From positions 366,001-430,000 of the forward strand of contig JAXRKP010000085.1 in the NCBI GenBank assembly GCA_037039925.1: a DNA stretch of 64,000 nucleotides, in the 5' to 3' direction. Below are positions 1 to 12,305 of the stretch, one piece after another. Position numbers and translations under genes: made by a program. The stretch comes from Doris montereyensis (taxonomy: Eukaryota; Mollusca; Gastropoda; Nudibranchia; Dorididae). The notes beneath the pieces are model-generated. The model had not been told where the DNA came from and did no database searches. It saw nothing but the letters and a program-made list of their open reading frames with translations. The stretch's first letter is position 1. Every line of letters begins with the position of its first letter.

Positions 1-600
1 CTATTTTTTAACACTAGAAAAGCGGCTAGCTCAGCCAGAACAATGGCGGCCACACACTGGTTGGCTCGCTGACAGTCATTGCCGCGGTGTGAGGCTGCCC
101 ACGGAGTTTTACGAGTTCACAGGGTATGTCAATCCTGATCAGGCCCTCACCACTTTATTGAATTCCGTCGCATGGTGATCATCAGCTGGTCTCATCCAAG
201 CCACGCCAAAGTAGCATGATTCCATTCTTTTTCATTTAAGTAGGAGACAACAAGACCAATTACATATTGGTCAAACACACATTCTTATTACCAACTCGGT
301 CACACACACTCTCGAAATAGACCAGCTCACATTTACACCCCTTTAGTGACGGACTTGTCCTGGTAGGATCATTCCATTTTACAATAGGGGTGACCAATAA
401 ATGAAGGTTGTATAATCAAGCCTACTTCATGCATAACACAACTGTTTGCATTGTTACTACCAGTAACCCAAGGCAAAGATAATGATGGACCTTTTATACG
501 CCTTTTGAAATAGACTCAACCAGGTAAACGTTGGATGTACGCTTAAGAGCCCGAACGCGTCCTTTTTCTTGTTAACTTACAATGCTTGCCAATCAGAAAG
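1..600. other. Left-edge intronic or unique DNA, no exon seen
   Basis: Presumably intron of the minus-strand ARFGEF3-like gene, whose second coding exon lies at 1227-1360 and whose third would lie further left. I see no convincing exon with splice sites here. An ATGGCGGCC string near position 42 closes after a few codons on the plus strand. Confidence 0.4.
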
Positions 601-629
601 TATTATTTTAAACGAGGATTAAAAGAGGA

Positions 630-943
630 TTTGTTTTGTTTGATTTGATTTACCCACATCCAGAACTAAGATGATCTCTGGGTTTTTGGTAGGATTTTAA
701 ATTTTGCCTGGACTGCCCTGTAAACAACCAAGGGATCTTTACTGTGCACAGCGTTGTTATCTGCACACAGGACCTCCTTTTTATCCTCCATCTCCGATGG
801 GACGAGGTGTCAGTCCACCTACCTGGACCAGGGGAGTAGGTTTTCCTCGAAAAAAATATAGAAATTTTTCAACCGTTGGCGGGGCTCAAACCCACTGCCT
901 TTTGGTTGAGAGGCCAGCACCTTGCCTCTGGACTACTGAGTGC
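630..943 (-). mobile_element. tRNA-derived SINE, family C copy 1
   Basis: Read on the minus strand it begins with a tRNA-like head (AGTCCAGAGGCAAGGTG, then a B-box-like GGGTTTGAGCCCC). It has a shared body containing an AAGATCCCTTG-type motif and ends in an AAATC-rich tail. Related copies occur at 30327-30618, 33236-33413 and 39487-39790. The open frames across it (704-967 plus, 869-1111 minus) are not genes. It lies in an intron of the ARFGEF3-like gene. Confidence 0.75.
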
Positions 944-1226
944 TCCTTTAAAAGAGGAAGAGCGTAAGACTATAAGAAAGTAACTAGAAGGAGGAATATT
1001 CGGGCCTCTCTTGATCCGTCCTTCCTTCCTTCCCAACAAATGCCGTGCATCACACTGCAAATGGTAAATCCCAGGTATAGCACTTAACGGAGTGCTGTAG
1101 CACACCGGCATTCATCAGTAATAGCCTTTACAGGATTAGATCTAATAATTGTATGTTCGGTTCATTTAACAACAACAAAAATAATGCACTGCTGGCAACA
1201 TATCATGGATCAAAACAAGTATGTAC

Positions 1227-1360
1227 CTGAATTCCGGCGAGAGCTGAAAATCCTAATTTCTTTGCCTTAGATTCCAAGGCTAGCTGTAATGGAATCAGGC
1301 AGGTGTGTCGAATTTCCCATGCCTCCATTTTTTCCATCTTTTCAACATTTTGAAGTAACT
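1227..1360 (-). CDS. ARFGEF3: ARFGEF3-like (BIG3), coding exon 2
   Basis: The acceptor is TTGACTTCAG and the donor GTACAT. The 134-nt exon enters in phase 1 and leaves in phase 0. It encodes a helical segment containing CLIPLQLALESKAKKLG followed by ALAGIQ. I recall vertebrate ARFGEF3 having CLLPLQLALESKNVKL and ALAGMQ at the same distance from its start. BIG3 is a large Sec7-related scaffold linked to the BIG/GEF family and reported to act in secretory-granule control and prohibitin binding. This N-terminal region is the dimerisation/cyclophilin-binding-like domain. The rest of the gene, including the Sec7-like domain, would lie left of the window. Confidence 0.8.
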
Positions 1361-1895
1361 CTGAAGTCAAAAGAAGCAAAACAAATTTTTAAAAAGAAAG
1401 AAAACAAATTAAAACATCAATAAATTTATTTATACTGCGGGCAGGAGAAATATGTCAGTAAATTTTGTTCAGAATTTGTATTCAAAGGATGAACGTTATG
1501 GAAAACGTCCAGCCTCAATTAGGAATATGACCTATGACAGATTCTGGCTAATTCTCATTAACTTTATGGCCCTTATTAGATCTACATCAGAAATCAAAAT
1601 AAGAAGGGCAATTTGTCTTTATAGCCATACTATAAAATATTAAGATGTATATACTTAAAAACCTGATTTAAAGATATTTCTACAAATCCATGAAATTACG
1701 TTATTCATAATCTAGCAACAATTTATGATGTTAGGCCATTAAAAAAAATTTAAAAATTCCTTGAGACAGAAAGCATGACATATCATGACAATTCAGGCAT
1801 AAAATAAGACATATGAAACAATACTGTGGTACGTTATATACACACACATGTACACACACGTACAGATCGTTTAACACGTACATTTCCTTCATTCA

Positions 1896-2205
1896 TTATA
1901 AGCCTTGCCGGCTGGCGTTGGCTAGCCTCCATTTTCCAAGATTATCTTTTGCACAGATGGTGGCATTATTTGTATTTGTTCCTAGCCATGTTATGATGTT
2001 GTCTAACGTTTTTATTCGTTGTCGTCCAGTGCTTCTTTTTCCTTTCAACTTTCCTGTTGTTATCAGATGTTCTAATCCTTTCCTTTTCATTATATGCCTA
2101 AAGAGTTTTGACTGCCTGTTCAATAATATGTTTGTGATTACAATTAATTTGGTCAGAGTTCCCTTTTATGTTCTAACAATTTGTCTTCCTTGCCGTCCAC
2201 AGTAA
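1896..2205 (-). mobile_element. Non-LTR retrotransposon 3' ORF2 remnant
   Basis: A minus-strand frame contains LFRHIMKRKGLEHLITTGK, then GKRSTGRQRIKTLD and a closing NASRQGL. This is the usual C-terminal signature of LINE endonuclease/reverse-transcriptase proteins (the GH-MR-R-LE, GKR-RGRQR, WLG pattern). Only the 3' end is present. It sits in the intron between the two ARFGEF3-like exons, in the same orientation as that gene. Confidence 0.7.
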
Positions 2206-2465
2206 AGACAAAAAAAAAAAGATAAAGATGGATTCATAGTCTGTATCCCGGCAAAAGTGCAGGCTCACCGACTTTACATCATTTATCCCCCAGCAGGCCA
2301 TTTCAGTCAAAGTCCTTCTCAACTTCACAAGCCTGTTAGGCTTTTCGTACTAACACTCTGACAAGATCTTTCTCTACCTATAGCTTGGTACTCATTCACA
2401 CCTGAGAAGTGAGGAAAGTAGAGTGAAATACCTTTCCTAAGAGTACAACGTTGTGAAAACAAAAC

Positions 2466-2565
2466 CCATCTGTGCTAGCCATGGGGCTTGAACCAGTGTC
2501 GTCGTGATTACAAGCTCAAAACACTATGGTTCAGCTACACTGCCTCACGGTACCCTAAACAGTAA
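2466..2565 (-). mobile_element. tRNA-derived SINE remnant
   Basis: Reversed, the stretch reads like a tRNA with an A-box-like TGTAGCTGAACCATAGTG and a B-box-like GGTTCAAGCCCC about 35 nt further on. No proper acceptor stem pairs, so I call it a SINE relic and not a tRNA gene. Confidence 0.4.
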
Positions 2566-2827
2566 TCTCAAAAACCACACTTCTGTTGCTTCCAATTTCC
2601 TTCTAATGTTGGCATTAATTGTCCAGGTCTCACAAGTATATATATAATGCACACATTCTCACACAAAGATTACAATACATTTTCATTTAAAAATCAAATC
2701 AAATCAGGAGAGGAAGGCAGGGAATGACATCAGGTATGGCACATAAATACATACTTGATAAGTGTATTCAAACTTTCCCTTCAAATTAAATAATATCCCT
2801 GAAAGTTAAAAAACTGTTGTCACTTAC

Positions 2828-2924
2828 CAACAGCAGTCAAAGCAGTTTCCTTAATGTTGGCAAACTTTGGAGTGATGATGTCCCTTGCCAGCTGCAAGAG
2901 AACTTCTTCCATTGTCGAAGTCAT
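2828..2924 (-). CDS. ARFGEF3: ARFGEF3-like (BIG3), first coding exon
   Basis: ATG at 2922-2924 (or the second ATG at 2910-2912) opens a frame that ends at a consensus donor GTAAGT (2822-2827) in phase 1 and joins exon 1227-1360 in frame. From the second ATG the protein begins MEEVLLQLARDI and continues PKFANIKETALTAV. Vertebrate ARFGEF3 begins MEEILRKL and continues KYKAIKE, so the second ATG is the likelier family start. A possible 5' splice acceptor (TTAAAAG) lies 24 nt upstream of the first ATG, so a noncoding exon further right is likely. The gene is truncated by the window edge. Confidence 0.8.
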
Positions 2925-3136
2925 TTTTCCTGTGGCTTCTATCCGCAGCTTTTAAGCAAACACAACAAGGCCGGTGTCACGCGGTCTGCTATTCCTTTCT
3001 TTTAATATACAGTCGGAGGACATGCTGTCATTTCTTTCGCCATTCACAACCATGTTAACCTGAAATGGAAATGATACGACATGAGACAATTTTATTCACG
3101 ACTTCACAACGTGAAGGCAATAACATGAAAGATTAT

Positions 3137-3512
3137 ATAACTGCCAACCTGTCCAAGTTGAAAAACAGACTTTGCAAACTAACTAACTCTAACCTGCACA
3201 GCGGCCAGTAATATTCAGAAAACAATTATCAATTTAACTCTAATCAACCCCTTTTAAGGTGTTTATAAAAACATAACTTAATCCCATCGTTGTTGGGCAT
3301 TTTGGCAAAGTGCAACAATTGTTTTTTTTAGTGTCTCCCGACTTTTGCCCCGATCTCTCTGAGTATCTACCGTCAATATAAGGTTCTTTAAAAACAAAAA
3401 CACATCTAGCCCTCATAATATACGCACTTTTCAATGTAAATATAGATATACTGACTCAAAGCAAAAAGGCATACTAAATACATGTTATTTACATACTGGT
3501 TGGCAGCTATGA
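3137..3512. mobile_element. MITE family E, copy 1
   Basis: The ends are inverted repeats of about 14 bp: ATAACTGCCAACC on the left and GGTTGGCAGCTAT on the right. The same termini bound 41337-41621. There is no coding capacity (the 3240-3434 open frame is fortuitous). It lies just upstream of the ARFGEF3-like first coding exon. Confidence 0.55.
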
Positions 3513-6500
3513 TATCAAGTGATTCACTAGTGAGACACACATATATCCAAAAACACATGTAACTGAGAAGGGTTATATAAGCCTAGGATGAATGCCACAG
3601 GCGCGTTAAGTCCATAGCTTCTTCCAATACAATCACAATGCCCAGCTTGTAATCTCAGAAGGAAATAAAAATCAATCAATGACCTGGATATAATGTTTTG
3701 TGTGATGATAAGGTCACATGTTTTTAAGAGACAGCTGTGCCACCACTACTGGGTATCATATGTCAAATTGTTGTTTTCCTTGGTAATTTTTTGTAATTCA
3801 AGGCGTAACATGAGAGGAATTTTCCCCCCGCCTTTATATTTAATTTTGATAGGACAAATTTCAGACAAATAATGCAGCCATGAATTTTCAGCCCCATTTA
3901 TATTATCCTGGGGGAGGGGTGGGGGGGGGGGGGGGGAGTTGCAAAACAAACTGTACTTTATCTTTACTAGGAAGTTTGGTTCCATTCTACTGTTTGATCA
4001 TTTTGGACCAAGAGGATTCAAAATAACTCTTCATGATTTAAACATTTTTAGAGCATGTAAAATAGAGTTTTATTATGATTACTGTGTCCGTACTAAGTAA
4101 AAAAAACACAGCTGTGTCATGTGAAACGTGGATATAAAACAGTGTAAGGACTTTGGTGCCCCTGCAAATATGATGAAAGCGTTTCTTCAATAATGTTAAT
4201 ATAATTTCTTAATGTTACAACACATCCAAGCCTGATATGCTGGTGGAAAAAAAACAATCAGACGTTACATAGCAAGCTGATGGTTACATAGAGGAGGAAA
4301 TAGGCTAAAAGTTTACATATAATATTATCTATTTTTAAATTATAATTCTAAGTTGGTCGTTCTTTGTTCGTCAAATTCTCTGTCACCAGACCACTAATAA
4401 AAACCATACTTTGAATGTAGGCTCTACATGATTCCAATATTGTTTTCATTTGAGGAATCTTTCTAACAGAACTGACGTTTATTTATTGAAGATTTTATTG
4501 TTCCCTCATCTTTGAGTAGAATTTTGAACAGGTTTTATATTTTAAAAGTTGGAATAGTACCGTTCACGCCTACCTGTGTAAACTACGTATCGAATACTAA
4601 ACTGATTTAATAATTGTAAAAGGCATACATATATTCAAGACACATTGGTTCTCTGTACTTCCTTTTTCAACCCTCTTTATATTTTGTCCTGCCAACAATG
4701 CGCAGACACTCACATTAAATGACATACACCCATACACACACAAACACACAATATCGTGCAAGACCGGGAATGATGACGAAGACCATTCCCTATGGAGATT
4801 TTTTGACTGGACAAATAAAATTGTAGGGACTTGTTGTCCGTCAAATTTGATTGCATATTTGAATTCAGCGACTCAAATTTAACAAAGTAAAACAAATGCA
4901 AAATTAAGCATCAATTTGGGAAAAAAAGTTTTAAAAAAATAATCATTTTATTATTACTAGTCAATTGTCAGGCGTATTCCTATGTGTTCAACATATGGAT
5001 CTACATCCACTTTCGTCTCCAAAAAATAAGCACACTGACAGTATTAGTATCCCTGGTGTCAGTCCCAAAGCAATAAATCTTTCCTTCCTTTTCTAACGTA
5101 CAACATAACTAAAACTATTGTGTATCCTACTTCATGTCTGATAAGGAAATGAATAAAGCCTGATTTTCAATTATATCGACACCATCAACATATTAAATCA
5201 TCAAACTCAGACATAGAATGTTAAATGCATTTTCGAAGATTTCAGGTACTGTCATCTCCGCCTTACATCTCTTGGCCTAACATCCCAGTCCCGTTTACCC
5301 ATCCCACTTTTATTCAGGATATCAATTTTTGTTAATATCCCACTCCAGTCCTTCATGCCCACACATAGCTCCGTAATTCCAGCAAACAGCCCACTTTTCG
5401 GTTTCCCCTAGGGTGGGATGGTAAATGGAGACCTCCGTATTTTAAAAATAAGATGAAGGTCTCTTTGAACTTTACATATAAGTACTATTCAAACGGGGCG
5501 TTTAGTGCGCAAAATTATCTGCCCTTGCTTCAGAAACAAATCGATGGTAGCTCTTTTGTGTGGAGCCTGAAGCCCTTCTTTAATTATAGTAAAATACGAG
5601 GGCAGTGAGTACCTCACGTCATTATTCATAAATAATAATGTTATTATAAAAAGCAGTATACCTACTGCTACCATTTCTACTCTTGTTAATATTATTCTAA
5701 TACTGTAATAATAATGCTAACATTTGTGGTGATGATTATTATTAATAATAAGAGAAGAAGACGGAGAAGGAACAGGATGACCAACGGTAATGATAATAAC
5801 AAGAATTAGATCTAGAATAAGATATGATAGAGTAGTAGCACATAACTTTCTAGGTGTTCATATTTTTATAAATTATTGACTGGTACTTAACAAGATTAAT
5901 ATATTATCAATTTTATTTGTTTGCACTGAGTTACATTGATGCACAGTCTCACATTCTCTGTGAAAGTATTATATATATATATAGGCTTTCGCATTGAGGA
6001 AATGCGGCGACACAAAAGTGTTACCACGGCCAATTACGTGAAGTCTAATCGGGAATACCTGAAACGAGCTAAACGCCCATCTAGTTTTACATTTTGATTC
6101 ATAGTCATAAAATGTAATTTAGTATATTTGTGAAGTCTGTTTTCAATTCTAAAATTCTCTAACAAATTTTTAAATGTCTCAACCTTACAAGTCCAAATTG
6201 ATTCTTCTTCTTTCTTTTTTTGTCCTATTTTTTTCAACTCATTCGTTGGACAGAAGAACATCTACATCCAGAACTAGAACCTAATGTAAATAGATCTAGA
6301 CACAGGGAGATATATAACATATTTATTTACAAAAGTCATATAAAAATCTCAATTATTAATTAGATTCTATGGCAACACAAGATAGTCGGACTTGAGCAAT
6401 CTACATTTCTGAAGTTCGACAGGGTGAAAAGACAAGTACGAATAAGTAGATCTAGCGCTCTACTCTGCTGACTGGCACTGGCAAGAAAAAGTCGTGAAAA

Positions 6501-8270
6501 GACACGCATAGGATGTCGATGATGCCATAGCAACTATTTTCCCACAATTTTATGATGTATTATATTAAATAAATCTAGTGATATACATATATGTTGATTC
6601 ACATGTCTAGATAGATAACATTTAAGTGTTAAAGTCAGTGACGTAAGAATTGTCTGGGCAAAGTGAATCGTGCACACACAGTGTGTAATGAAATGGGTAG
6701 CTCCACACGGGTTAAAATCGTAAGTAAAGAAGACCAGTTTTTATTGAGTATATTCAATAGCTTTTAAGAAGAAATGTAAGTTTAAGGCTGGAATGTGGTT
6801 TGGATTAAATTTTATCCACAATGTCGAGGAAAAATAAATTATGTTCTCCATCTTGTCCTTGTTCTACTTGTTCTTCATATATTCTTCAGATACTTTTTAC
6901 AAATTTTGTTGCTTTGGTTATCTTATTATTGTTATTGTAGTAGGAGGGAGGGGAGGTTTCAACCTTCGGGCAAGGTGAAAGATTTCACGATTGGCAAATT
7001 GTTATTATACAGCATCTATGCAGTAAAATTACATGCAAATTAAATAGATCTAGCTATCTACTGAGTTTCATATTTAGGAGAAATATGACCGTATATAAGC
7101 AAACGAAAGTCAGAAACCCTCAAATCAATGGCTAGCTCCAATCCAATCAATATAAGTCACACACTGACCTTTGTCAGAGACATCATTTCAACTGCTCGAG
7201 TTCAAATAAAATGTCTGAATTTTGTCCGTCTCACATCGAGTGAAATTGGCAGGAATGACTGACAGTACTCACAAAAGATTGTAGCAATTGGAAGCAACTA
7301 TTCTCCATTTTTAAGTAAACTATTTTCAGTCATGTCCCTTGCTGTGTGCCGAACTATGGAAATTTAATCCTTCCTATTTCTATTATAAAAAGTAATATTA
7401 TGATCAAACGAAAGTCAGATACTTCAACATCAATGATTGGCGATTGGTCAAAGTCTGATATGTCACACTATCCATGGAAGTATACCACCCAAGGGACATT
7501 ATAAAGAGGGTTTATTTTGAAGGGGTAAGATCAAAAGTTGGGGCGTGGTTTTTGTGGGGGATAAAGAAAAAAGAAAGAAAGAAAGTAAAAATAAGAGATA
7601 GTGGGAGGAGCTATTTTCAATGTTGGATTGTGTGACAGTATTGCGACAACGGATGTCTGGGACTGAGGACTGTAACGACAACAGCCGGAACAGGCGCAGT
7701 TCAATGAGTGAGTGAGACAAGTGACGATAAACTGACTGATTGATGAACACGAGCAGTTCACATGTGACAATGACAAGGGACCGGACCGAGACTATAACGT
7801 AAATCAGACTGAGACTGGTACCACTGAAACCAATCATCATGCAGTTCGAGGTAGCATTGGAATATATATGGAGACATGATAGTGTTACCAAGAAATCTTG
7901 TTGTCCAACTTATAATATGAGCATTTTTAAACGCTTTACCAGTCCATGTTACCTAATTTGCAAAAAAAAGCGCAGTTTGTGCATATATTGATTGATTGAC
8001 GTTGTGCAAGTGACAATAAATCAATTGAAAAGTTATGTGTGTTACAATCTACTTAATAAATTACCAATAAAAAGAAAATACCGATAGCTGTGATATTGTT
8101 AACATAATGTATAAAATTGAAAAAAAAACAGTTTTGTTCTTTCCCATTGATATTCATGGATGTCTATCACATGTGCAGGTTATTTAAAGTAACAAGTAAT
8201 GCGAGTAAATGAAAAAAGAGTGTACAAAAGTGAGTATCATTTTGTCTGTCTGCGCCCAATCGATTCGTTT
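3513..8270. other. Low-information AT-rich DNA, no supported gene
   Basis: About 4.8 kb with only short open frames that have no splice context or family signature. It contains a 16-nt G run at 3921-3936 preceded by other G runs, a short TA dinucleotide run near 5970, and scattered AGATCT/TCTAGA words. It may be 5' intron of the ARFGEF3-like gene or intergenic. Confidence 0.4.
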
Positions 8271-8274
8271 CCGA

Positions 8275-9240
8275 GATGGCTAGTAGTAGTGCTTTTGATC
8301 TCCTGTGGCAAAGAGAGCATGTGTCAACCGACAAAAGTTTGTGAATTTCACTGATTTAAATCGCGAGACGGACAGTTTGGATTCAACGATCGCATTTTGC
8401 CAACTGTATGGGGTTTTGCCCAAACGCGTGTTGTGTCCAAACTGTGCGTGCGAATTAACGAGCGTGATAAAAGAGAAGATACAATTTACAGTAAAACCAT
8501 AATGATTGCATTTTATTTGTGGTAAGAGAGCATGCAAGAAATCTGGTAAGTATCGTGTGGAAGCGGTAAACAAATTTTTTGAAGGAATAAAAATAACTCT
8601 AAAGAAGGTGTTAGCACTCGTTTACTAGTTTCTTCAGCAGCCGACTATCGAGAGAGCAATTTTAGAAACCGCTGGAAATAGTTACGACTATCAAGAAACA
8701 AATAGCGAGACTGTCGTTGATTTTTTTTCATACTGTAGGGAGAGACGTTACATAATGCGGATGGGTTTGAGAAAATTGGGGGGGTTAAATTTCCCGGTAG
8801 AAATAGACGAGGCCAAATTTGGAGAGCGTGTATAATAGGGGTAGGATAGTGGATGGACAGTGTGTTTTAAGAGGGTATTTGTAGAGAAAACGAATGAATG
8901 TTTTTTAGTTCCAGTGATAGATAGAAGGAGGAAACATTGTGCCAAAAATTGTAGACAAAGTAGAGAAGGGCACAATTATTAACACTAACTGTTTTGCCTC
9001 TTACAATAAATTGAACACACTCGCTTTCGTCACCTCACGGTCAATCATTCAGAGAATTTTGTCGACCCTGACATGGGAGCGTGCACCAAAAAAAATTAAA
9101 TACACGTGGTGGGCCATCAAACGCTCCCTACCCTCTAGCCACACGAGACCCAAGCACTTTGCTCTCCATCTCGGTGAGTACATGTGGCGCAGAAAGCAGC
9201 CCGTCCAAAGGGATATATTTATATGTTCTTGAATCTCCTT
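8275..9240 (+). pseudogene. Decayed Merlin (ISXO2-like) transposase
   Basis: In shifting plus frames the stretch matches the Merlin/IS1016 transposase layout. First comes an N-terminal segment with FCQLYGVLPKR and CPNCACELTS. Next is VVDFFSYCRE, then LGGLNFPVEIDEAKFGERV, which holds the first catalytic Asp region. A later part has ECFLVPVIDRR, HLTVNHSENFVDPDMGA, YTWWAIKRSLPS and ALHLGEYMWRRK. Several stops and frameshifts interrupt it (for example a stop soon after FGERV), so it is not functional. Known Merlin elements are cut-and-paste transposons with a DDE-type nuclease. Terminal inverted repeats were not located. Confidence 0.8.
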
Positions 9241-9904
9241 CGAGATATAGGACAAATTTACCCTGGGTCGGACGCCTGAAGGTGAGCAAAATATGTTTTA
9301 TTGTTAACCATCTATCAATCATCACTTACCCTGCTCCCTTAACCTGACACATAAGCTCTCCCCTGGACTAGCCCCCACCTCCCCCCCACAATTCTGCTAC
9401 CCCGCGCCCAACCCCCCCATCCGAGGCAAGCGTAGATCGACGGGGAAACGCACAGCAATAGTTTTATCCCTAGAGGTGAACATACGTGTTTTATTGTTAA
9501 TCATCTATCAACCATCCTTACCCTGCTCCTTTAACCTGACACATAAGATCCCCCTGAACGGGGAAACGCATAGCAATAGTTTTATTCCTAGGGGTGATCA
9601 TACGTGTTTTATTGTTAACCATCTATCAACCATCCCTTACCCTGCTCCCTTAACCTGACACATAAGCTCTAGCCACACGAGACCCAAGCATTTTGCTCTC
9701 CAGCTCGGTGTGAGTACATGTGACGCAGAAAGCAGCCTGTCCAAAGGGATATATTTATATGTTCTTGAATCTCCTTCGAGATATAGGACATATGTTTACC
9801 CTGGGTCGGACGCCTGAAGGTGAGCAAAATATGTTTTATTGTTTACCATCTATCAATCATCACTTACCCTGCTCCCTTAACCTGACACATAAGCTCTCCC
9901 CTGA
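9133..9904 (+). repeat. Segmental duplication of the Merlin 3' end
   Basis: About 240 bp from the end of the transposase frame (9133-9372) recurs at 9666-9904, nearly identical. Between them, at about 9485-9555 and 9600-9670, are two further partial copies of the shared segment TTATTGTTAACCATCTATC through CCTGACACATAAG. Short related strings (GGGGAAACGCATAGCAA) flank the copies. The block also holds a C run near 9907-9925. Confidence 0.75.
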
Positions 9905-9989
9905 CGAGAGCCCCCCCCCCCCCCCCATCCTAGGCAAGCGTAGGTCACCGGGGAAACGCATAGCAAGAACTTTGTTGCTAGGTATTTCT

Positions 9990-10735
9990 TGTTGCTAGGC
10001 ATTCCCGTAGAGTTTAAGAAGGGAAAATCCTAAATTTTATGTTACCGACAGTGAAACGTGTGAGAAAGAAAGAAGATGACCGCTGTGTGCAGGCTGTAGG
10101 TTCAACTCGGTATTTCTAAAAACTAATTTTTCTCCATTGAAATGTGCTAGAATAATATGTAAAGATGGTTTGATAAGTATTATCTTTACTTTTTATTGAA
10201 TTAAAGTCACCAGTGAAAAAAACCCTGGAAGCCCGTTCATGCCGCATGGAAGTCCTACCCTATCAGTTGTCACTGACATCTGAACTAAAATCTTTATAGA
10301 ATAGATCCATAAGTCAGTGTTACATATATATTACAAGAATTAGAAGATTCATGTCAATGATGAACCGACATCTTTACTGCAATTGAAGTAACCTCTCAAA
10401 ATGTTTGTTTCCCCAACAAAAACCAAGCACCAGCTACTTACTATCTAAATTATGTCCCTTGGTTGTGCCCGACAACGAAAATCATTCCGTCGGCGTTATA
10501 TATATCATATCATATCTTCTGCTAGCAGTGACAGCTACTACTGGAGCTAGTACTCACCGCTAGGTCCCTACTTGTTGATAATCTAATGTTGATTCTAACT
10601 CTTTCTTTTTTCTTGTTTTCAGTATAATCTACAAACATAATCTACAAAAATAAGCTCTGTCAACGCTTTTAAACACTTACACACGCTGCATGAAGGGGTC
10701 AATGAAAAGTGTAAAATCCAAAGTAGAACAATATT
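9990..10735. other. Unannotated AT-rich DNA
   Basis: No exon, repeat family or RNA gene could be supported here. Confidence 0.4.
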
Positions 10736-10741
10736 GCTCAC

Positions 10742-10791
10742 GATAATGTTGATGTGATGTTAATGTGGAATACGTCAACAGCCGCAGCCAT
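10742..10791 (-). CDS. Possible first coding exon of an unknown minus-strand gene
   Basis: On the minus strand an ATG in the context GTCAAGATGGCTGCGG opens 16 codons (MAAAVDVFHINITSTL) and reaches a donor-like GTGAGC in phase 2. An ETS-type CCGGAAGT (plus strand) lies about 15 nt upstream of the start. The promoter-plus-start layout is typical of housekeeping genes. I found no second exon. Direct joining to the ARFGEF3-like first coding exon would be out of frame, but it could still be an upstream 5' exon of that gene. Confidence 0.3.
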
Positions 10792-10815
10792 CTTGACCTG
10801 TGAACCGGAAGTTTT
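10780..10815 (-). promoter_or_regulatory. ETS plus YY1-like core promoter
   Basis: ACCGGAAGTT (plus strand) matches an ETS site. AAGATGGCTGC on the minus strand matches the YY1/initiator-downstream motif that overlaps translation starts in many animal genes. Supported by motifs only. A family D repeat nearby also carries GCCGCCA-type words, which lowers confidence. Confidence 0.35.
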
Positions 10816-11065
10816 TTATTGCTAGGTAATGAACATGAACGATGCCGTGACGGATACCATTGAAACTTTTATTCATCCTGCATCGAGATATTCACTCCAC
10901 GAATATTGCTTTCAATTCAAACAAAAAGAAAGAAAAGGAACCCTTCGAAGTTAAACTAGCATTAAACGCAGTTAACTTGCGCTATTACATCAATCTCTCT
11001 TATGACTATTTTTCAGCGGAAAGACCTACTTTTCATCTTCTCAAGTGATTTTTCTTTTTACTTTT

Positions 11066-11700
11066 TTGAGTTAGGGTTTTCTTTTTAGTCATACATGAGT
11101 AACTGTCAAAATATAGTCATCCCATATCACTGAAAAGTTTGTAGCATCCTTGGTTGCCATGGAAACGGCCGCCACCTTCGATTAAACCAAATTTTCAAGC
11201 TCATTCTCCTCACCTAGTTATGAATCAAATCACTCAAAACCTGTGCATATCGTTCTTTATATTCCATATCTAAAATGTGGCGTAAGAAAATTGAGATATT
11301 TTGGATATTTAAAAATATATTCTTTTATAATAACATATACATCTATCATTATATCCAAAATGGTATTTTTATCACCAAAAGAAATAATTCTCAAACTGTT
11401 TACAAAATACTCAAAAAATCTGACGTCAGTTTTTTCAATATTGACAAGAGGAACCTGAGCGCCAAACATTCTACTATTCGGTTGGAAAATAACGGAGGAG
11501 ATCTTGTACCACCCTTACTCTTTCAACAGTCTCTGGCATTGTTAATTATGTAAAGAGGACTGTAAATCTAGGATTAGATGTGCACTGTTGTGAAAACAGA
11601 CCTCAAAATCACCATTTTCTTATTCTATTCCTCTACTCTTATACTTGTGCGCGTGTTCACAAACACACAGACCTACAACCATATATTACATAATACCTAG
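11066..11700 (+). repeat. Interspersed repeat family D, copy 1
   Basis: Shares a series of collinear blocks with 20870-21590: ATGAGTAACTGTCAAAATA, TTGGTTGCCATGGAAACGG, AATCACTCAAAACCTGTGC, CAGTCTCTGGCATTGTTA, GATGTGCACTGTTGTGAAAA. Copy 1 is shorter, and copy 2 has extra internal sequence. No coding capacity is recognised. The element type is unknown. Confidence 0.7.
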
Positions 11701-11974
11701 CAGTTCCCTTTTTTACAGTATAATGGATGCAAAAGTAAACAAAGGAGCTGAAATATTTATTAGTGATTATCACCTAGCGATTGCCAAAATGAGATTACTG
11801 ACTGAGTAAAGCTACTAAGCCCAAAATAGAATAAACTAAATATACCAGAAGAAAAAAATATACACCAATCTAGGATAAAAAGATTTATCAGTGATAAAGA
11901 TTGATCTGAATGATAGCACAACAGAAACATCAGAAACAAAATGTGGCAACTGTATAAAGAAACACGTATCAGTT

Positions 11975-12305
11975 GTACTGAACAGGATCAAAACTACAAT
12001 TACCTAGGAGTAATGATAAAGTCAGAAGGAAAACTAAGAGAACAAATTAGCCGGAGAATCCAAAAGGCAATGACAATATATAACCATCTAGGAAAGACAT
12101 TTGTAGGTAAACAAGAATTGTCAACAAATACCAAATTGGCAGCATGTAGACAGTTTAGTGTCCTTCTCTCCTCTACGCAGTGAAACTTGGACCTTAGACA
12201 GCAAGGAATACAATAGAATACAGGCAGTTGAAATGGAGTATCTCAGAAGAGCAGTAGGGAAAACTAAAAGAGACAAAATAAAAAAACACAACAATAAGAG
12301 ATCAA
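11975..12305 (+). mobile_element. LINE reverse-transcriptase C-terminal fragment
   Basis: Frames read NYLGVMIKSEGKLREQI, RRIQKAMTIYNHLG, then (frameshifted) GSETWTLDSKEYNRIQAVE and MEYLRRAVGKTKRDKI. This is the familiar post-catalytic part of RTE/CR1-type reverse transcriptases. A more complete sibling lies at 22930-23545. At 12305 the LINE sequence stops and a 49-bp minisatellite starts. Confidence 0.75.

Noticed and set aside
704..1111. Open frames in both directions near 0.7-1.1 kb
   Set aside because: They overlap a family C SINE and lack gene features.
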